A DNA stretch of 64,000 bases from Halomonas saccharevitans (lineage in GTDB: Bacteria > Pseudomonadota > Gammaproteobacteria > Pseudomonadales > Halomonadaceae): NCBI RefSeq assembly GCF_900116405.1, contig NZ_FPAQ01000003.1, positions 62,001 through 126,000 on the forward strand, written 5' to 3'. Under the pieces are notes generated by a model. The model was not told the origin of the DNA. It was given only the letters and a program-made list of their open reading frames with translations, and ran no database searches. The position numbers were made by a program, and so were the translations under genes. This document shows, piece after piece, positions 16,913 to 28,586 of the stretch; position 1 is the first letter of the stretch; each line of letters begins with the position of its first letter.

Positions 16913-18403
16913 TCACGCATCGGCCTGGTGCTCCGCCCCCACATCGAGGATCTTCAGGGTGTTGGTGCCGCCGTGGGCGTTCATGTGATCGCCGCGAGTG
17001 AGGATCACGTGATCGCCCGGTTCGGCGATGCCCTGCCCGACCAGCAGCGCCAGGGCGCGGTCGTTGAGCTCGGAAGCGCTCATCTCGCTGGTGTCGAAGG
17101 GCAGCGAGACCACCCCGCGATAGAGCGCCATGCGACGCTGGGCGATCGGGTTATGGGCCAGCCCGACGATCGGCAGCCCCGAACTGATCCGCGAGGCGAT
17201 CAGCGGCGTGTAGCCCGACGCGGTCATGCAGGCGATGGCGGCCACGCCCTCGAGATGGTTGGCGGCATACATCGCCGAGAGCGCGATGGTCTCGTCGATG
17301 CGGCTGAAGCCCTCGTGGATGCGGTGGCCGGACTCCTGGGCGCGGCGTTCGCGCTCGGCGCCCATGCACACCCGGTTCATCGCCTCGATGGTCTCCACCG
17401 GGAAGTCGCCGGCGGCGGTCTCGGCGGAGAGCATCACCGCGTCGGTGCCGTCGAGCACCGCGTTGGCCACGTCGAACACCTCGGCCCGGGTGGGCAGCGG
17501 CGACTCGATCATCGACTCCATCATCTGGGTAGCGGTGATCACCGCGCGGTTCAGCGTCCGGGCATGCTTGATGATGCGTTTCTGGGTGCCGATCAGCTTG
17601 GCATCGCCGATCTCCACGCCGAGATCGCCGCGGGCCACCATCACCGCCTCGCTGGCGCGGATGATGCCGTCCAGGGTCTCGTCACTGGCCACCGCCTCGG
17701 CGCGCTCGAGCTTGGCCACCAGGCCGATCTCGGCGCCGGCCTCGCCGAGCAGCTCGCGGGCCTCGAGCATGTCGGCGGCGCTGCGCGGGAAGGAGATCGC
17801 CAGGTAGTCGACGCCGATGTCGACGGCGGTCTTCAGGTCAGCGCGATCCTTGTCGGTCAGCGCCGGGGCGGAGAGGCCGCCGCCCTGCTTGTTGATGCCC
17901 TTGTTGTTGGAGAGCTTGCCGCCCACCACCACGCTGGTGTGGATCAGGTGGTCGACGACGCGGTTGACGTCGAGCACCAGCCGGCCGTCATCGAGCAGCA
18001 GGCGATCGCCCGGGGCGACGTCGTCGGCCAGGGTCTTGTAGTCGCAGCCGACGCGGGTGGCGTCACCCTGATCGCCGTCCAGGCCCATGTCGAGGATGAA
18101 GGACTGGCCCTCCTCCAGGGTCACGGCGCCCTCCTTGAAGCGGGCGATGCGAATCTTGGGGCCCTGCAGGTCACCCAGCGCGGCGACGCTGCGCCCCAGG
18201 CGCGCGGCGATCTCGCGCACCCGCGCCAGGCGCTGGCGGTGATCGTCGGCCGAGCCGTGGGAGAAGTTGAGGCGAACCACATCGACGCCGGAGGAAAGCA
18301 TCTCTTCCAGCACGCCCTCCCGGTCGCTGGCCGGACCCAGGGTGGCGACGATCTTGGTGCGGCGAATGGGGGCGTGAATCGGGGCGTGAGTCGGCAGCGT
18401 CAT
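16913..18403 (-). CDS. pyk: Pyruvate kinase
   Basis: A 496-residue cytoplasmic enzyme converting phosphoenolpyruvate and ADP to pyruvate and ATP. Visible landmarks are RRTKIVATLGPAS at the N-terminus, VRLNFSHGS (substrate/K+ site), the catalytic Lys in LVAKLERAEAV, the metal-site region VMVARGDLGVEIG and TATQMMESM. It overlaps the preceding ttuD stop by 4 bp, placing it as the last gene of gcl-hyi-glxR-ttuD-pyk, the same order as the known Pseudomonas putida glyoxylate operon. Here it finishes the conversion of glyoxylate carbon to pyruvate. Confidence 0.96.
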   Translation of the reverse strand: MTLPTHAPIHAPIRRTKIVATLGPASDREGVLEEMLSSGVDVVRLNFSHGSADDHRQRLARVREIAARLGRSVAALGDLQGPKIRIARFKEGAVTLEEGQSFILDMGLDGDQGDATRVGCDYKTLADDVAPGDRLLLDDGRLVLDVNRVVDHLIHTSVVVGGKLSNNKGINKQGGGLSAPALTDKDRADLKTAVDIGVDYLAISFPRSAADMLEARELLGEAGAEIGLVAKLERAEAVASDETLDGIIRASEAVMVARGDLGVEIGDAKLIGTQKRIIKHARTLNRAVITATQMMESMIESPLPTRAEVFDVANAVLDGTDAVMLSAETAAGDFPVETIEAMNRVCMGAERERRAQESGHRIHEGFSRIDETIALSAMYAANHLEGVAAIACMTASGYTPLIASRISSGLPIVGLAHNPIAQRRMALYRGVVSLPFDTSEMSASELNDRALALLVGQGIAEPGDHVILTRGDHMNAHGGTNTLKILDVGAEHQADA

Positions 18404-19755
18404 GAGGTCCTCGGCAGTACCAGGATGGCACGAAAATCGTTGACATTGGTGCGCGTCGGCCCGGTGACGATCAGGTCGTCCAGGGCCTCGAAGAAAGTAT
18501 ACGCGTCATTGCGTGACAGGTAGTCGTCGGGATCGAGCCCCGCCGCTTGCGCCCTGCCCCAATCCTCGGGGGAGCAGTGTGCGCCGGCGTTATCCTCGGA
18601 ACCGTCGATACCATCGGTATCCACCGCCACGGCGTGGATGCCGGGAGCGCCCTTGAGGGCCGTGAACAGCCCCAGCAGGTACTCGACGTTGCGTCCGCCG
18701 CGGCCGTCGCCCTCGACGGTCACGCTGGTCTCGCCGCCGGAAAGAATCAGCAGCGGCCGCTCGAGGCCGTCCTGGGCGGAGAGGGCCATGCGGCCCTGGG
18801 CACGGCCCAGCGCACGGGCCTCGCCTTCCAGATCGTCGCCGAGCAGGCGCACCTCGATGCCATCGTGCTCGGCGGCGGCCTGCCCGGCCGCCAGGGCGTC
18901 CCGGGCGCGGGCGAGGATCTCGCTTGAATCCCGGGCGAAGCCGGCGTCGTCGGGCCGCGGCGGCGTACTCTGGCCGGCCAGGCACTGACGCACGCCGTCG
19001 GAGACCTCGATGCCGTGACGCTCGAGGATCGCCAGCGCCTCAGCGGGGCGGCTCGCGTCGGGCAAGGTCGGCCCGGAGGCGATCAGCGAGGCCTCGTCGC
19101 CGGGCACGTCGGAGATCAGCCAGGTCAGCACCCGGGCCGGGTGCGCGGCAGCCGCCAGGCGTCCGCCCTTGATGGCGGAGAGGTGGCGACGCACGGTATT
19201 GATCTCGCGAATCGGTGCGCCGCTTCTCAGCAGCGCCTTGTTGATCGCCTGCTTCTCGGCCAGGCTCACGCCGGGTGCCGGCAGGGTCATCAGCGACGAG
19301 CCGCCGCCGGAGACCAGCGCGATTACCAGGTCATCTTCCCCCAGGTCCTGCACGGCCTCGAGCATGCGGCGCGCCGCCTGCTCGCTCAGGTCGTCGGGCA
19401 TCGGGTGCGAGGCCTCGAGGACCTCGATGCGCCGGCACTCGCTCTGCGGCCCCTGAGGACCCTGCCCTTGTGGACCCTGTTCTTGAGGACCATGGCCATA
19501 GCGGGTCACCACCAGGCCATCGAGCGGCGCCTCGGGCTGATGGGCCTGCCAGCTGCGCTCCAGGGCCGCGGCCATGGCGGCGGCGGCCTTGCCGGCGCCG
19601 ACCACCAGGGTGCGCCCGCGAGGCGGCTCGGGGAGCCGGTCGGGCAGCAGGGTATCGGGATGCACGGCCGCGATGGCGGTATCCGCCAGCTGCCGGAGCC
19701 AGTCGCTCGGCGCCGCGAGAGCGCCGTGAGATACCTGGGGGCTGAGTGTGTTCAT
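18400..19755 (-). CDS. ttuD: Glycerate 2-kinase / TtuD (MOFRL family)
   Basis: A 451-residue enzyme. The N-terminal DUF4147 domain (GRTLVVGAGKAAAAMAAALE, LVSGGGSSLMTLPAPGVSL, KALLRSGAPIREINTVRRHLS) is followed by a MOFRL domain (LILSGGETSVTVEGDGRGGRN). Proteins of this type are often called hydroxypyruvate reductase, but biochemically characterised members are glycerate kinases, which fits the operon: glycerate to 2-phosphoglycerate before pyruvate kinase. Residues 88-104 are an unusual Gly-Pro-Gln repeat. ATG 19755 follows GAAGGAG; an ATG 15 bases upstream is less likely. Confidence 0.93.
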   Translation of the reverse strand: MNTLSPQVSHGALAAPSDWLRQLADTAIAAVHPDTLLPDRLPEPPRGRTLVVGAGKAAAAMAAALERSWQAHQPEAPLDGLVVTRYGHGPQEQGPQGQGPQGPQSECRRIEVLEASHPMPDDLSEQAARRMLEAVQDLGEDDLVIALVSGGGSSLMTLPAPGVSLAEKQAINKALLRSGAPIREINTVRRHLSAIKGGRLAAAAHPARVLTWLISDVPGDEASLIASGPTLPDASRPAEALAILERHGIEVSDGVRQCLAGQSTPPRPDDAGFARDSSEILARARDALAAGQAAAEHDGIEVRLLGDDLEGEARALGRAQGRMALSAQDGLERPLLILSGGETSVTVEGDGRGGRNVEYLLGLFTALKGAPGIHAVAVDTDGIDGSEDNAGAHCSPEDWGRAQAAGLDPDDYLSRNDAYTFFEALDDLIVTGPTRTNVNDFRAILVLPRTS

Positions 19756-19892
19756 GGGAGTCTCCTTCACGAAAAAGGCCCGGTGACGGGAGGGTACTTC
19801 AGGGGGAACCCACCACCGGGCAACGATCGCCAGCGGCGATCCGGCAGACGACGACCCGACGCCTGCCGTCAGGGAGCAGTCACCTCCCTGTC

Positions 19893-19923
19893 ACCCGTCG
19901 GCCCACAATGACAGCCGACGGGT
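19893..19923. other. Intra-operon hairpin between glxR and ttuD
   Basis: Inverted repeat ACCCGTCGGC/GCCGACGGGT with an 11-base loop, in the 202-bp gap between glxR and ttuD. It is possibly a partial attenuator or mRNA-processing structure. Confidence 0.4.
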
Positions 19924-19957
19924 AGAGCTCACGACCTGTCGCTGGACGTGTCGTCAC

Positions 19958-20845
19958 TCAGTCCTGGCCGATCTCGTGGTTGGCCAGAGACTCCAGGGCC
20001 CGGACCATGCCGGCATGATCCCAGTCGGCGCCATCTTGCGCGGCACAGGCCTGGAACAGCTGCTGGGCGTTGGCGGTGCCGGGCAGTGAGAGGTTGAGGG
20101 TGCGCGCGCCTTCGAGTGCCAGGTTCAGGTCCTTCTGGTGCAGCTTGACCTTGAAGCCCGGATCGAAGGTGCGCTTGATCATGCGCTCACCGTGCACGTC
20201 GAGGATCTTCGACTGGGCCAGGCCGCCGAGCAGCGACTCGCGGACCTTGGCCACGTCGGCGCCGGCCTTGGAGGCGAACAGCAGACCCTCGGAGACCGCC
20301 TCGATGGTCAGGGCGACGACGATCTGGTTGGCCACCTTGCAGGTCTGGCCGGCGCCGTGTCCACCGATGTGGGTGATGGTCTTGCCCATTACCTCGAGGA
20401 CCGGTGTGGCGCGCTTGAAGCCCTCTTCGGTGGCACCGACCATGATGGTCAGCGCGGCGTTAATGGCGCCGCCCTCGCCGCCGGAGACCGGGGCGTCGAC
20501 GTACTCGCCACCCGCCTCATGGACGCGCTTGGCGAACTCCTGGGTGGGGATCGGCGCGATGGAGCTCATGTCGATCACCAGGGTGCCGGGCTTCAGGCCC
20601 TCGATCACGCCGCCCTCGCCGAACAGCACGTTCTCGACGTCCGGGGTGTCCGGAACCATGGTGATGATCACCTCGGAGGCCTCGGCGACCGCCTTGGGAT
20701 CGGCGAGCGCCTGCATGCCCTTGGAGGCCAGGGTCTCGTCAAGGGTACCGCGCTTGACGGTGGTCAGTTCGTGGCCGGCGTCCAGCAGGTGGCCCGCCAT
20801 GGGACGACCCATGATGCCCAGTCCAATAAATCCGATCTTGCTCAT
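19958..20845 (-). CDS. glxR: Tartronate semialdehyde reductase (2-hydroxy-3-oxopropionate reductase)
   Basis: A 295-residue beta-hydroxyacid dehydrogenase. The NAD(P)-binding start is IGFIGLGIMGRPMAGHLLDAG; the substrate motif is DAPVSGGEGGA; the catalytic Lys lies in GQTCKVANQIVVALTIEAVSEGLLFASKAG. It reduces tartronate semialdehyde to D-glycerate. The start has GACAGGAG upstream. It sits between hyi and ttuD in the glyoxylate operon, which defines its substrate among the several options of the family. Confidence 0.95.
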   Translation of the reverse strand: MSKIGFIGLGIMGRPMAGHLLDAGHELTTVKRGTLDETLASKGMQALADPKAVAEASEVIITMVPDTPDVENVLFGEGGVIEGLKPGTLVIDMSSIAPIPTQEFAKRVHEAGGEYVDAPVSGGEGGAINAALTIMVGATEEGFKRATPVLEVMGKTITHIGGHGAGQTCKVANQIVVALTIEAVSEGLLFASKAGADVAKVRESLLGGLAQSKILDVHGERMIKRTFDPGFKVKLHQKDLNLALEGARTLNLSLPGTANAQQLFQACAAQDGADWDHAGMVRALESLANHEIGQD

Positions 20846-20953
20846 GATATCTCTCCTGTCACTTGCGTGATGCGTCGCATTGTTTCTCGATCTTTCCTGG
20901 TGCGAAACGCGTTACGAGCGATGGCAGGTCGGTCGCCGCCGGAGCGGAGGAGC

Positions 20954-20983
20954 CGGAGTGTACGTCAGTACATGAGGACTCCG
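20954..20983. repeat. Structured intergenic hairpin between hyi and glxR
   Basis: CGGAGT/ACTCCG outer arms enclose TGTAC-GTCA-GTACA. It is set in a GC-rich, partly repetitive 177-bp gap between hyi and glxR. It looks like a dispersed hairpin element, but only one copy is seen in this window. Confidence 0.35.
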
Positions 20984-21022
20984 AGCACCGCCGGCGATCG
21001 AGAAGCCGAGCGCAGTCACGTT

Positions 21023-21799
<777 letters not shown>

Positions 21800-21902
21800 G
21801 TGCATCTCCCTGTCTCTTTTCATGTATTTCAGCGGTCTTTCCGGAGCGCTCGCCGCCGGTCCCCACCGGCGGCGAGCCTCCTGCCCTTCAGCGAAGAGCG
21901 GC

Positions 21903-23678
<1,776 letters not shown>

Positions 23679-24021
23679 GACGATTCCTCCAGTGGCGGGT
23701 TTTATTCTTTGGAAAATATTTCTGTATACAGAGACTAGGCGCCACTCCCGGGGTCCGTCAAGATTTTCTGGAAAACATTTCCAGCTTATTTTTCGGCGAA
23801 AAAACTCACTTATATATCAGGTGGTTGTCGAGATATAAAATGTTCACCGCGGCAATGGCATGCCGCTTCATCATCCGCGCCGCACCGACGACTGTCGGCA
23901 CAGTCTTCAGATTTATGTATGCAATCCTTCGGCATTGTGGCGACAGATCGCGCCCGACGGCAGCGGGGCACGGCGTTTCGCGGGGGTAGCGAGGGTGGCG
24001 ATGGCGTAGCCCGACCGGGGG
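23679..24021. other. Regulatory region before gcl and after cynR
   Basis: 343 bp without a gene. The part nearest gcl is AT-rich and contains the CTGTATACAG site plus a TTTCTGGAAAACATTTCCAG region (about 23764-23783) with a GGAAA/TTTCC-type imperfect symmetry. The rest, up to the cynR stop, shows no open reading frame of note. Confidence 0.6.
23722..23731. promoter_or_regulatory. GTATAC operator-like site before gcl
   Basis: CTGTATACAG, a perfect 10-bp palindrome 44 bp upstream of the gcl start. It shares the GTATAC core with sites before the purine-catabolism genes. Confidence 0.6.
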
Positions 24022-24915
24022 TCAGGGCGACGGCGCGAGGTCTCGACAGTGCTCCAGGGCCAGATCGACGAAGGCGCGCGCCGCGGCGGTGCGATAGGCG
24101 CCCCGGCGCTGCAGCAGAACGGCCGTGCGAAAGAAGGAGGCCGGCTCGAGGGCCAGGGCCAGCAGGTCGTCGTGTTGCCGGACGATCGGCTCCGGCAGCA
24201 GGGTCGCCAGAGACGTTCGGCGCACGATCTCGACCACCGCGCTGATCGAGTTGGCCTCCATCATCACCCGGGGATAGACGCCGTGCTGGCGGCAGTAGCG
24301 ATCGATGCGCTCGCGGGTGGCGAACTCGTCATCGAGCAGGATCATCGGCTGGGCGTCGAGCCGGGCGAGCGCCACGCGCGCCTGCCCGGCCAGTGGATGC
24401 TCCCGCCCCACCCCCAGGGTCAGCGTCTCGACGAGCAACTCGGTCGCCTCGAGATCCGCGGAGTGCACCTCGTCGAAGGCGATCCCCACGTCGATCCGGT
24501 CGTCGTTGATCAGCTCCTCCATGCGCTCCTGAGACATCTCGCCGACGCTCAGCGTGATCTCGGGATAGCGCGCGTGGAAGGCGGCGACGAGCGGGCCCAC
24601 CAGGTAGGCGGTGAAGGTCGGCGTGATCGCGAGGCGCAGGCTGCCCTCGCTGAGGTCGCCGACGTCGTGGATGGCGCGCTCGCCCGCCTCCAGATCCTTA
24701 AGGGCGAGCCGGGCGAAGCGCGCGTAGACCTCGCCGGCATCGGTGAGGCGGATCGCGCGCCCGGAGCGGTCGAACAGCGGCGCCCCCAGCCGCTCCTCGA
24801 GCTGCTTGATCTGCTGAGAGAGCGCCGGCTGGGAGACGTGCAGGGCGGCGGCCGCCCGGGTGAAGCCGCGGTGCTCGGCGACGGCGAGGAAGTAGTGGAT
24901 ATGACGCAGCAGCAT
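24022..24915 (-). CDS. cynR: LysR-type regulator, CynR-like
   Basis: A 297-residue LysR-type regulator. The N-terminal helix-turn-helix is [40 protein letters not shown], whose wording closely follows CynR; the substrate-binding domain covers about residues 90-290. It is divergent from cynT-cynS, with a LysR-type inverted repeat in the gap, so it probably activates cyanate detoxification when cyanate is present. No cynX transporter gene is next to it. Confidence 0.9.
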   Translation of the reverse strand: MLLRHIHYFLAVAEHRGFTRAAAALHVSQPALSQQIKQLEERLGAPLFDRSGRAIRLTDAGEVYARFARLALKDLEAGERAIHDVGDLSEGSLRLAITPTFTAYLVGPLVAAFHARYPEITLSVGEMSQERMEELINDDRIDVGIAFDEVHSADLEATELLVETLTLGVGREHPLAGQARVALARLDAQPMILLDDEFATRERIDRYCRQHGVYPRVMMEANSISAVVEIVRRTSLATLLPEPIVRQHDDLLALALEPASFFRTAVLLQRRGAYRTAAARAFVDLALEHCRDLAPSP

Positions 24916-24924
24916 GCCTGATTA

Positions 24925-24943
24925 CCATAATTGATACTTATGG
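24925..24943. promoter_or_regulatory. LysR-type inverted repeat in cynR-cynT promoter region
   Basis: CCATAA-TTGATAC-TTATGG, a perfect 6+7+6 dyad with the ATAA...TTAT spacing expected of a LysR-type site. It begins 10 bp beyond the cynR start and lies 84 bp before cynT. Confidence 0.6.
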
Positions 24944-25026
24944 CTATCATTGTATATGGGTCTTTTACCTTATCGGAAGGCGGGCGTAGATTTCCCTGCA
25001 TCGCAACGACGCAGACGGAGCCCACC

Positions 25027-25686
25027 ATGCAGGACATCATCGACGGTTTCTTGACCTTTCAGCGCGACGCCTTCCCGCAGCGCGCCGCCCTGTTCCAGGA
25101 TCTGGCCTCCCGACAGGCGCCTCGGGCGCTGTTCATCTCCTGCTCCGACAGCCGCCTGGTCCCGGAGCTGGTCACCCAGCGCGAGCCCGGCGACCTGTTC
25201 GTGATCCGCAACGCCGGCAACATCGTGCCCTCCTATGGCCCGGAGCCCGGCGGCGTCTCCGCCGCGGTGGAGTATGCGGTGACGGCCCTAGGCGTGGCCG
25301 ACATCGTGATCTGCGGCCACTCCGACTGCGGCGCCATGACGGCCATCGCCAGCTGCCAGTGCATGGAGCACATGCCCGCCGTCGACAAGTGGCTGCGCTA
25401 CGCCGACTCCGCGCGGATCGTCAACCGGGCACGCCACTACGACAGCGAGCGTGAACGCGTCGATGGCCTGGTCCGCGAGAACGTGATCGCCCAGCTGGCC
25501 AACATCAAGACGCATCCCTCAGTGTGCTTCGCCCTCGATGAGGGACGCCTGGCCCTGCACGGCTGGGTCTACGACATCGCCTCGGGCCAGATCGACGCCC
25601 TCGACGCCCGCACCAACACCTTCGTTTCCCTCGCGGACCACACCACGGCCCGCGCCACCCCCGAGCAGCTGCCCGCAGCTGTCTGA
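25027..25686 (+). CDS. cynT: Beta-class carbonic anhydrase of the cyn operon
   Basis: A 219-residue zinc enzyme. The ligands Cys39, His98 and Cys101 and the Asp41-Arg43 dyad ([19 protein letters not shown]) are all present at the positions usual for CynT. It hydrates CO2 to bicarbonate, which is the co-substrate of cyanase and would otherwise be lost as CO2. ATG 25027 has GGAG upstream; the upstream in-frame extension to 24931 runs through the regulatory dyad and is not likely. It is 20 bp before cynS. Confidence 0.95.
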   Translation: MQDIIDGFLTFQRDAFPQRAALFQDLASRQAPRALFISCSDSRLVPELVTQREPGDLFVIRNAGNIVPSYGPEPGGVSAAVEYAVTALGVADIVICGHSDCGAMTAIASCQCMEHMPAVDKWLRYADSARIVNRARHYDSERERVDGLVRENVIAQLANIKTHPSVCFALDEGRLALHGWVYDIASGQIDALDARTNTFVSLADHTTARATPEQLPAAV

Positions 25687-25706
25687 TCACCCAAGGAGAT
25701 ACCATC

Positions 25707-26177
25707 ATGCTGCAATCCCAGAACCGCCAGGCCGCCCGTCAGGCACTGACCGACCGCGTGCTGATCGCCAAGGCCAGGAAGGACCTGTCGTTCGCCGAGA
25801 TCACCGCGGGCACCGGCCTGAGCAAGGCCTTCGTCACCGCCGCGCTGCTGGGCCAGCACCCCCTGCCCGTAGAGGCCGCCGAGGTCGTGGGCAAGACCCT
25901 CGAGCTCGACGCCGACGACGTGGCGCTGCTGCAGACGATCCCGCTGCGCGGCAGCCTCGAGGAAGCCATCCCCAGCGATCCGACCGTCTACCGCTTCTAC
26001 GAGATGATTCAGGTCTACGGCACCACCCTCAAGGCCCTGGTGCACGAGGAGTTCGGCGACGGCATCATCAGCGCCATCAACTTCAAGCTCGACGTGCAGA
26101 AGGTGGAAGATCCCGAGGGCGGCTCCCGCGCGGTGATCACCCTCGACGGCAAGTTCCTGCCCTACAAGCCGTTCTGA
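25707..26177 (+). CDS. cynS: Cyanate hydratase (cyanase)
   Basis: A 156-residue enzyme, the full family length, that converts cyanate and bicarbonate to ammonia and CO2. The catalytic residues Arg96, Glu99 and Ser122 are present at the same numbers as in the Escherichia coli enzyme ([12 protein letters not shown] and [10 protein letters not shown]). An N-terminal helix-turn-helix-like domain is followed by the C-terminal domain that forms the decameric active site. The ribosome site AAGGAG precedes the ATG. It is co-transcribed with cynT. Confidence 0.97.
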   Translation: MLQSQNRQAARQALTDRVLIAKARKDLSFAEITAGTGLSKAFVTAALLGQHPLPVEAAEVVGKTLELDADDVALLQTIPLRGSLEEAIPSDPTVYRFYEMIQVYGTTLKALVHEEFGDGIISAINFKLDVQKVEDPEGGSRAVITLDGKFLPYKPF

Positions 26178-26313
26178 GCGGCCTCCCCTCTCACAAGAGA
26201 CTCACAAGAGACTCCAGAGCAACGCCCAGCGACTCCCGAGCCAGCGCCAGGCGGCGGTGGCTCGGATCGCGAAGGCTCGAGAGGGCGAGATTCGAGAGGG
26301 AAAGACACAGCAT

Positions 26314-26360
26314 GACGCGACGAACCGCGGCGCCTTCGAGGCGCCACGGTTCGTCGCGTC
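26314..26360. terminator. Long bidirectional hairpin between cynS and hydratase gene
   Basis: A 22-bp inverted repeat with one mismatch around a TCG loop (arms 26314-26335 and 26339-26360). It lies between the convergent cynS and FAH-hydratase genes, so it can serve both. Confidence 0.75.
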
Positions 26361-26379
26361 CAGGCGGCGCGAGGTCAGG

Positions 26380-27153
26380 CTAGTCGAGATCCAGCGTGGC
26401 CTCGCCGATGCCGGCGAAGGCGAGCCTTGCCCGCTGGCCGGCGCGCATCTCCACCACGCCGTTGAAGGTGCCGGTGGTGATCACCTCGCCGGCCGCGATG
26501 CCCTGCCCCGTGGCCGCCATGTGGTCGTTGATCATCTCCACCAGCAGCCGCGCCGGGTCGCCGCCCGGGTGGCCGCCCTGGCCGTCGAGCACCGTTTCGC
26601 CGTCGAGCTCGAGGCGGTAGGCGGCGTCGCGCATCTGACGAAGGTCCCCCGCCGGCGCCGCCTCGCCCAGCACGAAGGCGCCGTGGCTGAGCCCGTCGGC
26701 CAGCTGCCAGAGCGCCGGCACCGCCGGCCACTCGTCGAAGCGGCTGTCCACCAGCTCGATGGCCGCGTGCAGGCTCGCGACGCGGGGGACGACCTCGTCA
26801 AGCCGATAGGGCGTCTCGCGAAAAGGCAGAGCCTCGCCCATGACCACGGCGAGCTCCGGCTCCAGGAAGACGCGATGGAAGGCGTCACGCGAGAAGCACG
26901 CCGGAGAGACCTGGCTCCACTCGGCGAACAGCCGCGAGTAGCGTGGCGTCTCGCCCGGCACGATACCGCCGAGCTTCCAGCCGCTGGGCGTGCCCAGCGC
27001 GGCCGATACCCGCGCCTGGACGGCATAGGCCGTGCGCTCGTCCGCAAGCGCCAGGTCGGTCGGCACCGGGATCATCGCTCCGGGGGGATAGGCCGCTAGC
27101 AGGCGCCTTGCGGCGCGGTCGATCCGCTCGTCGATTCGCTCTTGCTGCGCCAT
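26380..27153 (-). CDS. 2-keto-4-pentenoate hydratase / FAH-family protein
   Basis: A 257-residue soluble protein of the fumarylacetoacetate-hydrolase-like hydratase group (MhpD/DmpE-type). Landmarks are GWKLGGIVPG (near residue 58), FLEPELAVVMGEALPF with the metal-binding Glu pair and HAAIELVDSRF, then ITTGTFNG near the C-terminus (family: TG(T/S)..G). The start lies 2 bp after the dihydropyrimidinase stop, so the two are translationally linked. The family hydrates 2-hydroxypentadienoates or decarboxylates oxalocrotonate; here it could process the product of the neighbouring cyclic amidohydrolase, but the substrate is unknown. Confidence 0.85.
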   Translation of the reverse strand: MAQQERIDERIDRAARRLLAAYPPGAMIPVPTDLALADERTAYAVQARVSAALGTPSGWKLGGIVPGETPRYSRLFAEWSQVSPACFSRDAFHRVFLEPELAVVMGEALPFRETPYRLDEVVPRVASLHAAIELVDSRFDEWPAVPALWQLADGLSHGAFVLGEAAPAGDLRQMRDAAYRLELDGETVLDGQGGHPGGDPARLLVEMINDHMAATGQGIAAGEVITTGTFNGVVEMRAGQRARLAFAGIGEATLDLD

Positions 27154-27155
27154 CC

Positions 27156-28586
27156 TCAGAACCCCTTCGCCTGGCCACGCGGCCGGGCGGGCGTGGGCTT
27201 GTCGCAGGTCAGGAAGCGACCGTGTCCGGCCGGCGCGGTGAAGGCGCCGTCCCGGTAGACCGCCTGGCCGCGGGACAGCGTCAGCACCGGCTTGCCGGTG
27301 AGTTCCACGCCCTCGTAGGGGGTGTAGTCGACGGCATGGTGCAGGTCGGCGTTGCGAATGGTGGAGCGGGCGGCGGGATCCCACAGCGTCAGGTCGGCGT
27401 CGCTGCCGATGGCGATGGTGCCCTTCTGCGGATAGAGGCCGTAGATCTTGGCCGGGTTGGTCGCGGTCAGGGCCACGAAGCGCGTCGGGTCGATGCGCTC
27501 CTTGACCACCCCCTCGGAGAACAGGATCGAGAGCCGCGTCTCGAGCCCCGGGATGCCGTTGGGGATGTGCTCGAAGCTGGCCGATTCGCCGTGCAGCTTC
27601 TTGCCCTGGGCATCGTCGTAGCGAAACGGCGCGTGGTCCGAGGAGAACACCTGGAAGACGCAGCTCTCCAGTGCCTGCCATACCGCCTCCTGGGCCGCCT
27701 TGTCGCGGGGCGGCGGGCTGCACACGCACTTGGCGCCCTCGAAGCCCTCCTGGTCCAGGTCGGAGGCGGTCAGCATCAGGTACTGGGGGCAGGTCTCGCC
27801 GTAGACGCGCAGCCCGCGCCCCTGGGCCCAGCGGATCTGTTCGATCGCCTCGGGGCCGGAGACGTGCACGATCAACAGCGGCACGTCGATCAGCTCGGCC
27901 AGCGAGATGGCCCGGTGGGTGGCCTCGCGCTCGGCGATCGCCGAGTGCGCCACGCCGTGGTAGTAGGGCGAGGTCTGGCCCTGGGCCTCGAGCAGCTCGG
28001 TCAGGTAGGCGATGCAGTCGGCGTTCTCGGCGTGGACCATGACCATGCCGCCCTCGCGGCGGGCCATGGCCAGCACGTTGAGCACCTCACGATCGTTGAG
28101 CTTCAGGTCGTCGTAGGTCAGGTAAATCTTGAAGGAGCTGTAGCCCTCGTTGATCAGCGCCGGCAGCTCCTCCTTGAGCACCGTCTCGGTGGGGTCGGTG
28201 ACGATCATGTGGAAGGCGTAGTCGATGAAGGCCTTGCCGTCGCTGCGCCGGTGATAGTCCTCCACGGCGGCGCGCAGGCTCTGGCCCTTCTGCTGGGCGG
28301 CGAAGGGAATCACCGTAGTGGTGCCGCCACAGGCCGCCGAGCGGGTGCCGGTGTAGAAGTCGTCGGCCATCACCGCGCCGTCGCCGAGCGGCTGGTCGAG
28401 GTGGCAGTGGGCGTCGATGCCGCCGGGCATCACCCAGAGCCCCTGGGCGTCGATGATCTCGTCGGCCTCACCCAGTTCCTGGCCCAGGGCGATGATGCAC
28501 CCGCCCTTGATGCCGATGTCGGCCGTGTAGCGGTCAGCCGCGGTGATCAGCTGGCCGTTCTTGATGATGGTGTCGAAGCGTGACAT
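27156..28586 (-). CDS. Dihydropyrimidinase/hydantoinase-family amidohydrolase
   Basis: A 476-residue TIM-barrel amidohydrolase. Metal ligands are visible: HCHLDQP (His-x-His), the carboxylated Lys in SSFKIYLTYDD, His in VMVHAENAD and LIVHVSGPEA, and Asp in FSSDHAP. The family opens cyclic amides such as dihydropyrimidines and hydantoins. The ATG at 28586 starts MSRFDTIIKNGQ; an upstream extension is non-homologous. It forms a pair with the FAH-family hydratase and lies 245 bp after a TRAP operon on the same strand. No dihydropyrimidine dehydrogenase or carbamoylase is next to it, so pyrimidine breakdown is not demonstrated. Confidence 0.93.
   Translation of the reverse strand: MSRFDTIIKNGQLITAADRYTADIGIKGGCIIALGQELGEADEIIDAQGLWVMPGGIDAHCHLDQPLGDGAVMADDFYTGTRSAACGGTTTVIPFAAQQKGQSLRAAVEDYHRRSDGKAFIDYAFHMIVTDPTETVLKEELPALINEGYSSFKIYLTYDDLKLNDREVLNVLAMARREGGMVMVHAENADCIAYLTELLEAQGQTSPYYHGVAHSAIAEREATHRAISLAELIDVPLLIVHVSGPEAIEQIRWAQGRGLRVYGETCPQYLMLTASDLDQEGFEGAKCVCSPPPRDKAAQEAVWQALESCVFQVFSSDHAPFRYDDAQGKKLHGESASFEHIPNGIPGLETRLSILFSEGVVKERIDPTRFVALTATNPAKIYGLYPQKGTIAIGSDADLTLWDPAARSTIRNADLHHAVDYTPYEGVELTGKPVLTLSRGQAVYRDGAFTAPAGHGRFLTCDKPTPARPRGQAKGF

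Noticed and set aside
18497..18502. GTATAC hexamer inside ttuD
   Set aside because: It lies within coding sequence (Tyr-containing codons) and lacks the TTGTATACAA flanks, so it was not counted as an operator.
14942..18523. 1193-residue plus-strand open frame across modA, GntR and pyk
   Set aside because: Low-complexity Arg/Gly/Ala-rich translation spanning several well-supported minus-strand genes; an antisense artefact.
26380..27729. One 449-residue frame joining the hydratase to upstream sequence
   Set aside because: The N-terminal part is an out-of-frame translation of the amidohydrolase gene; the hydratase starts at the ATG at 27153, two bases after the amidohydrolase stop.
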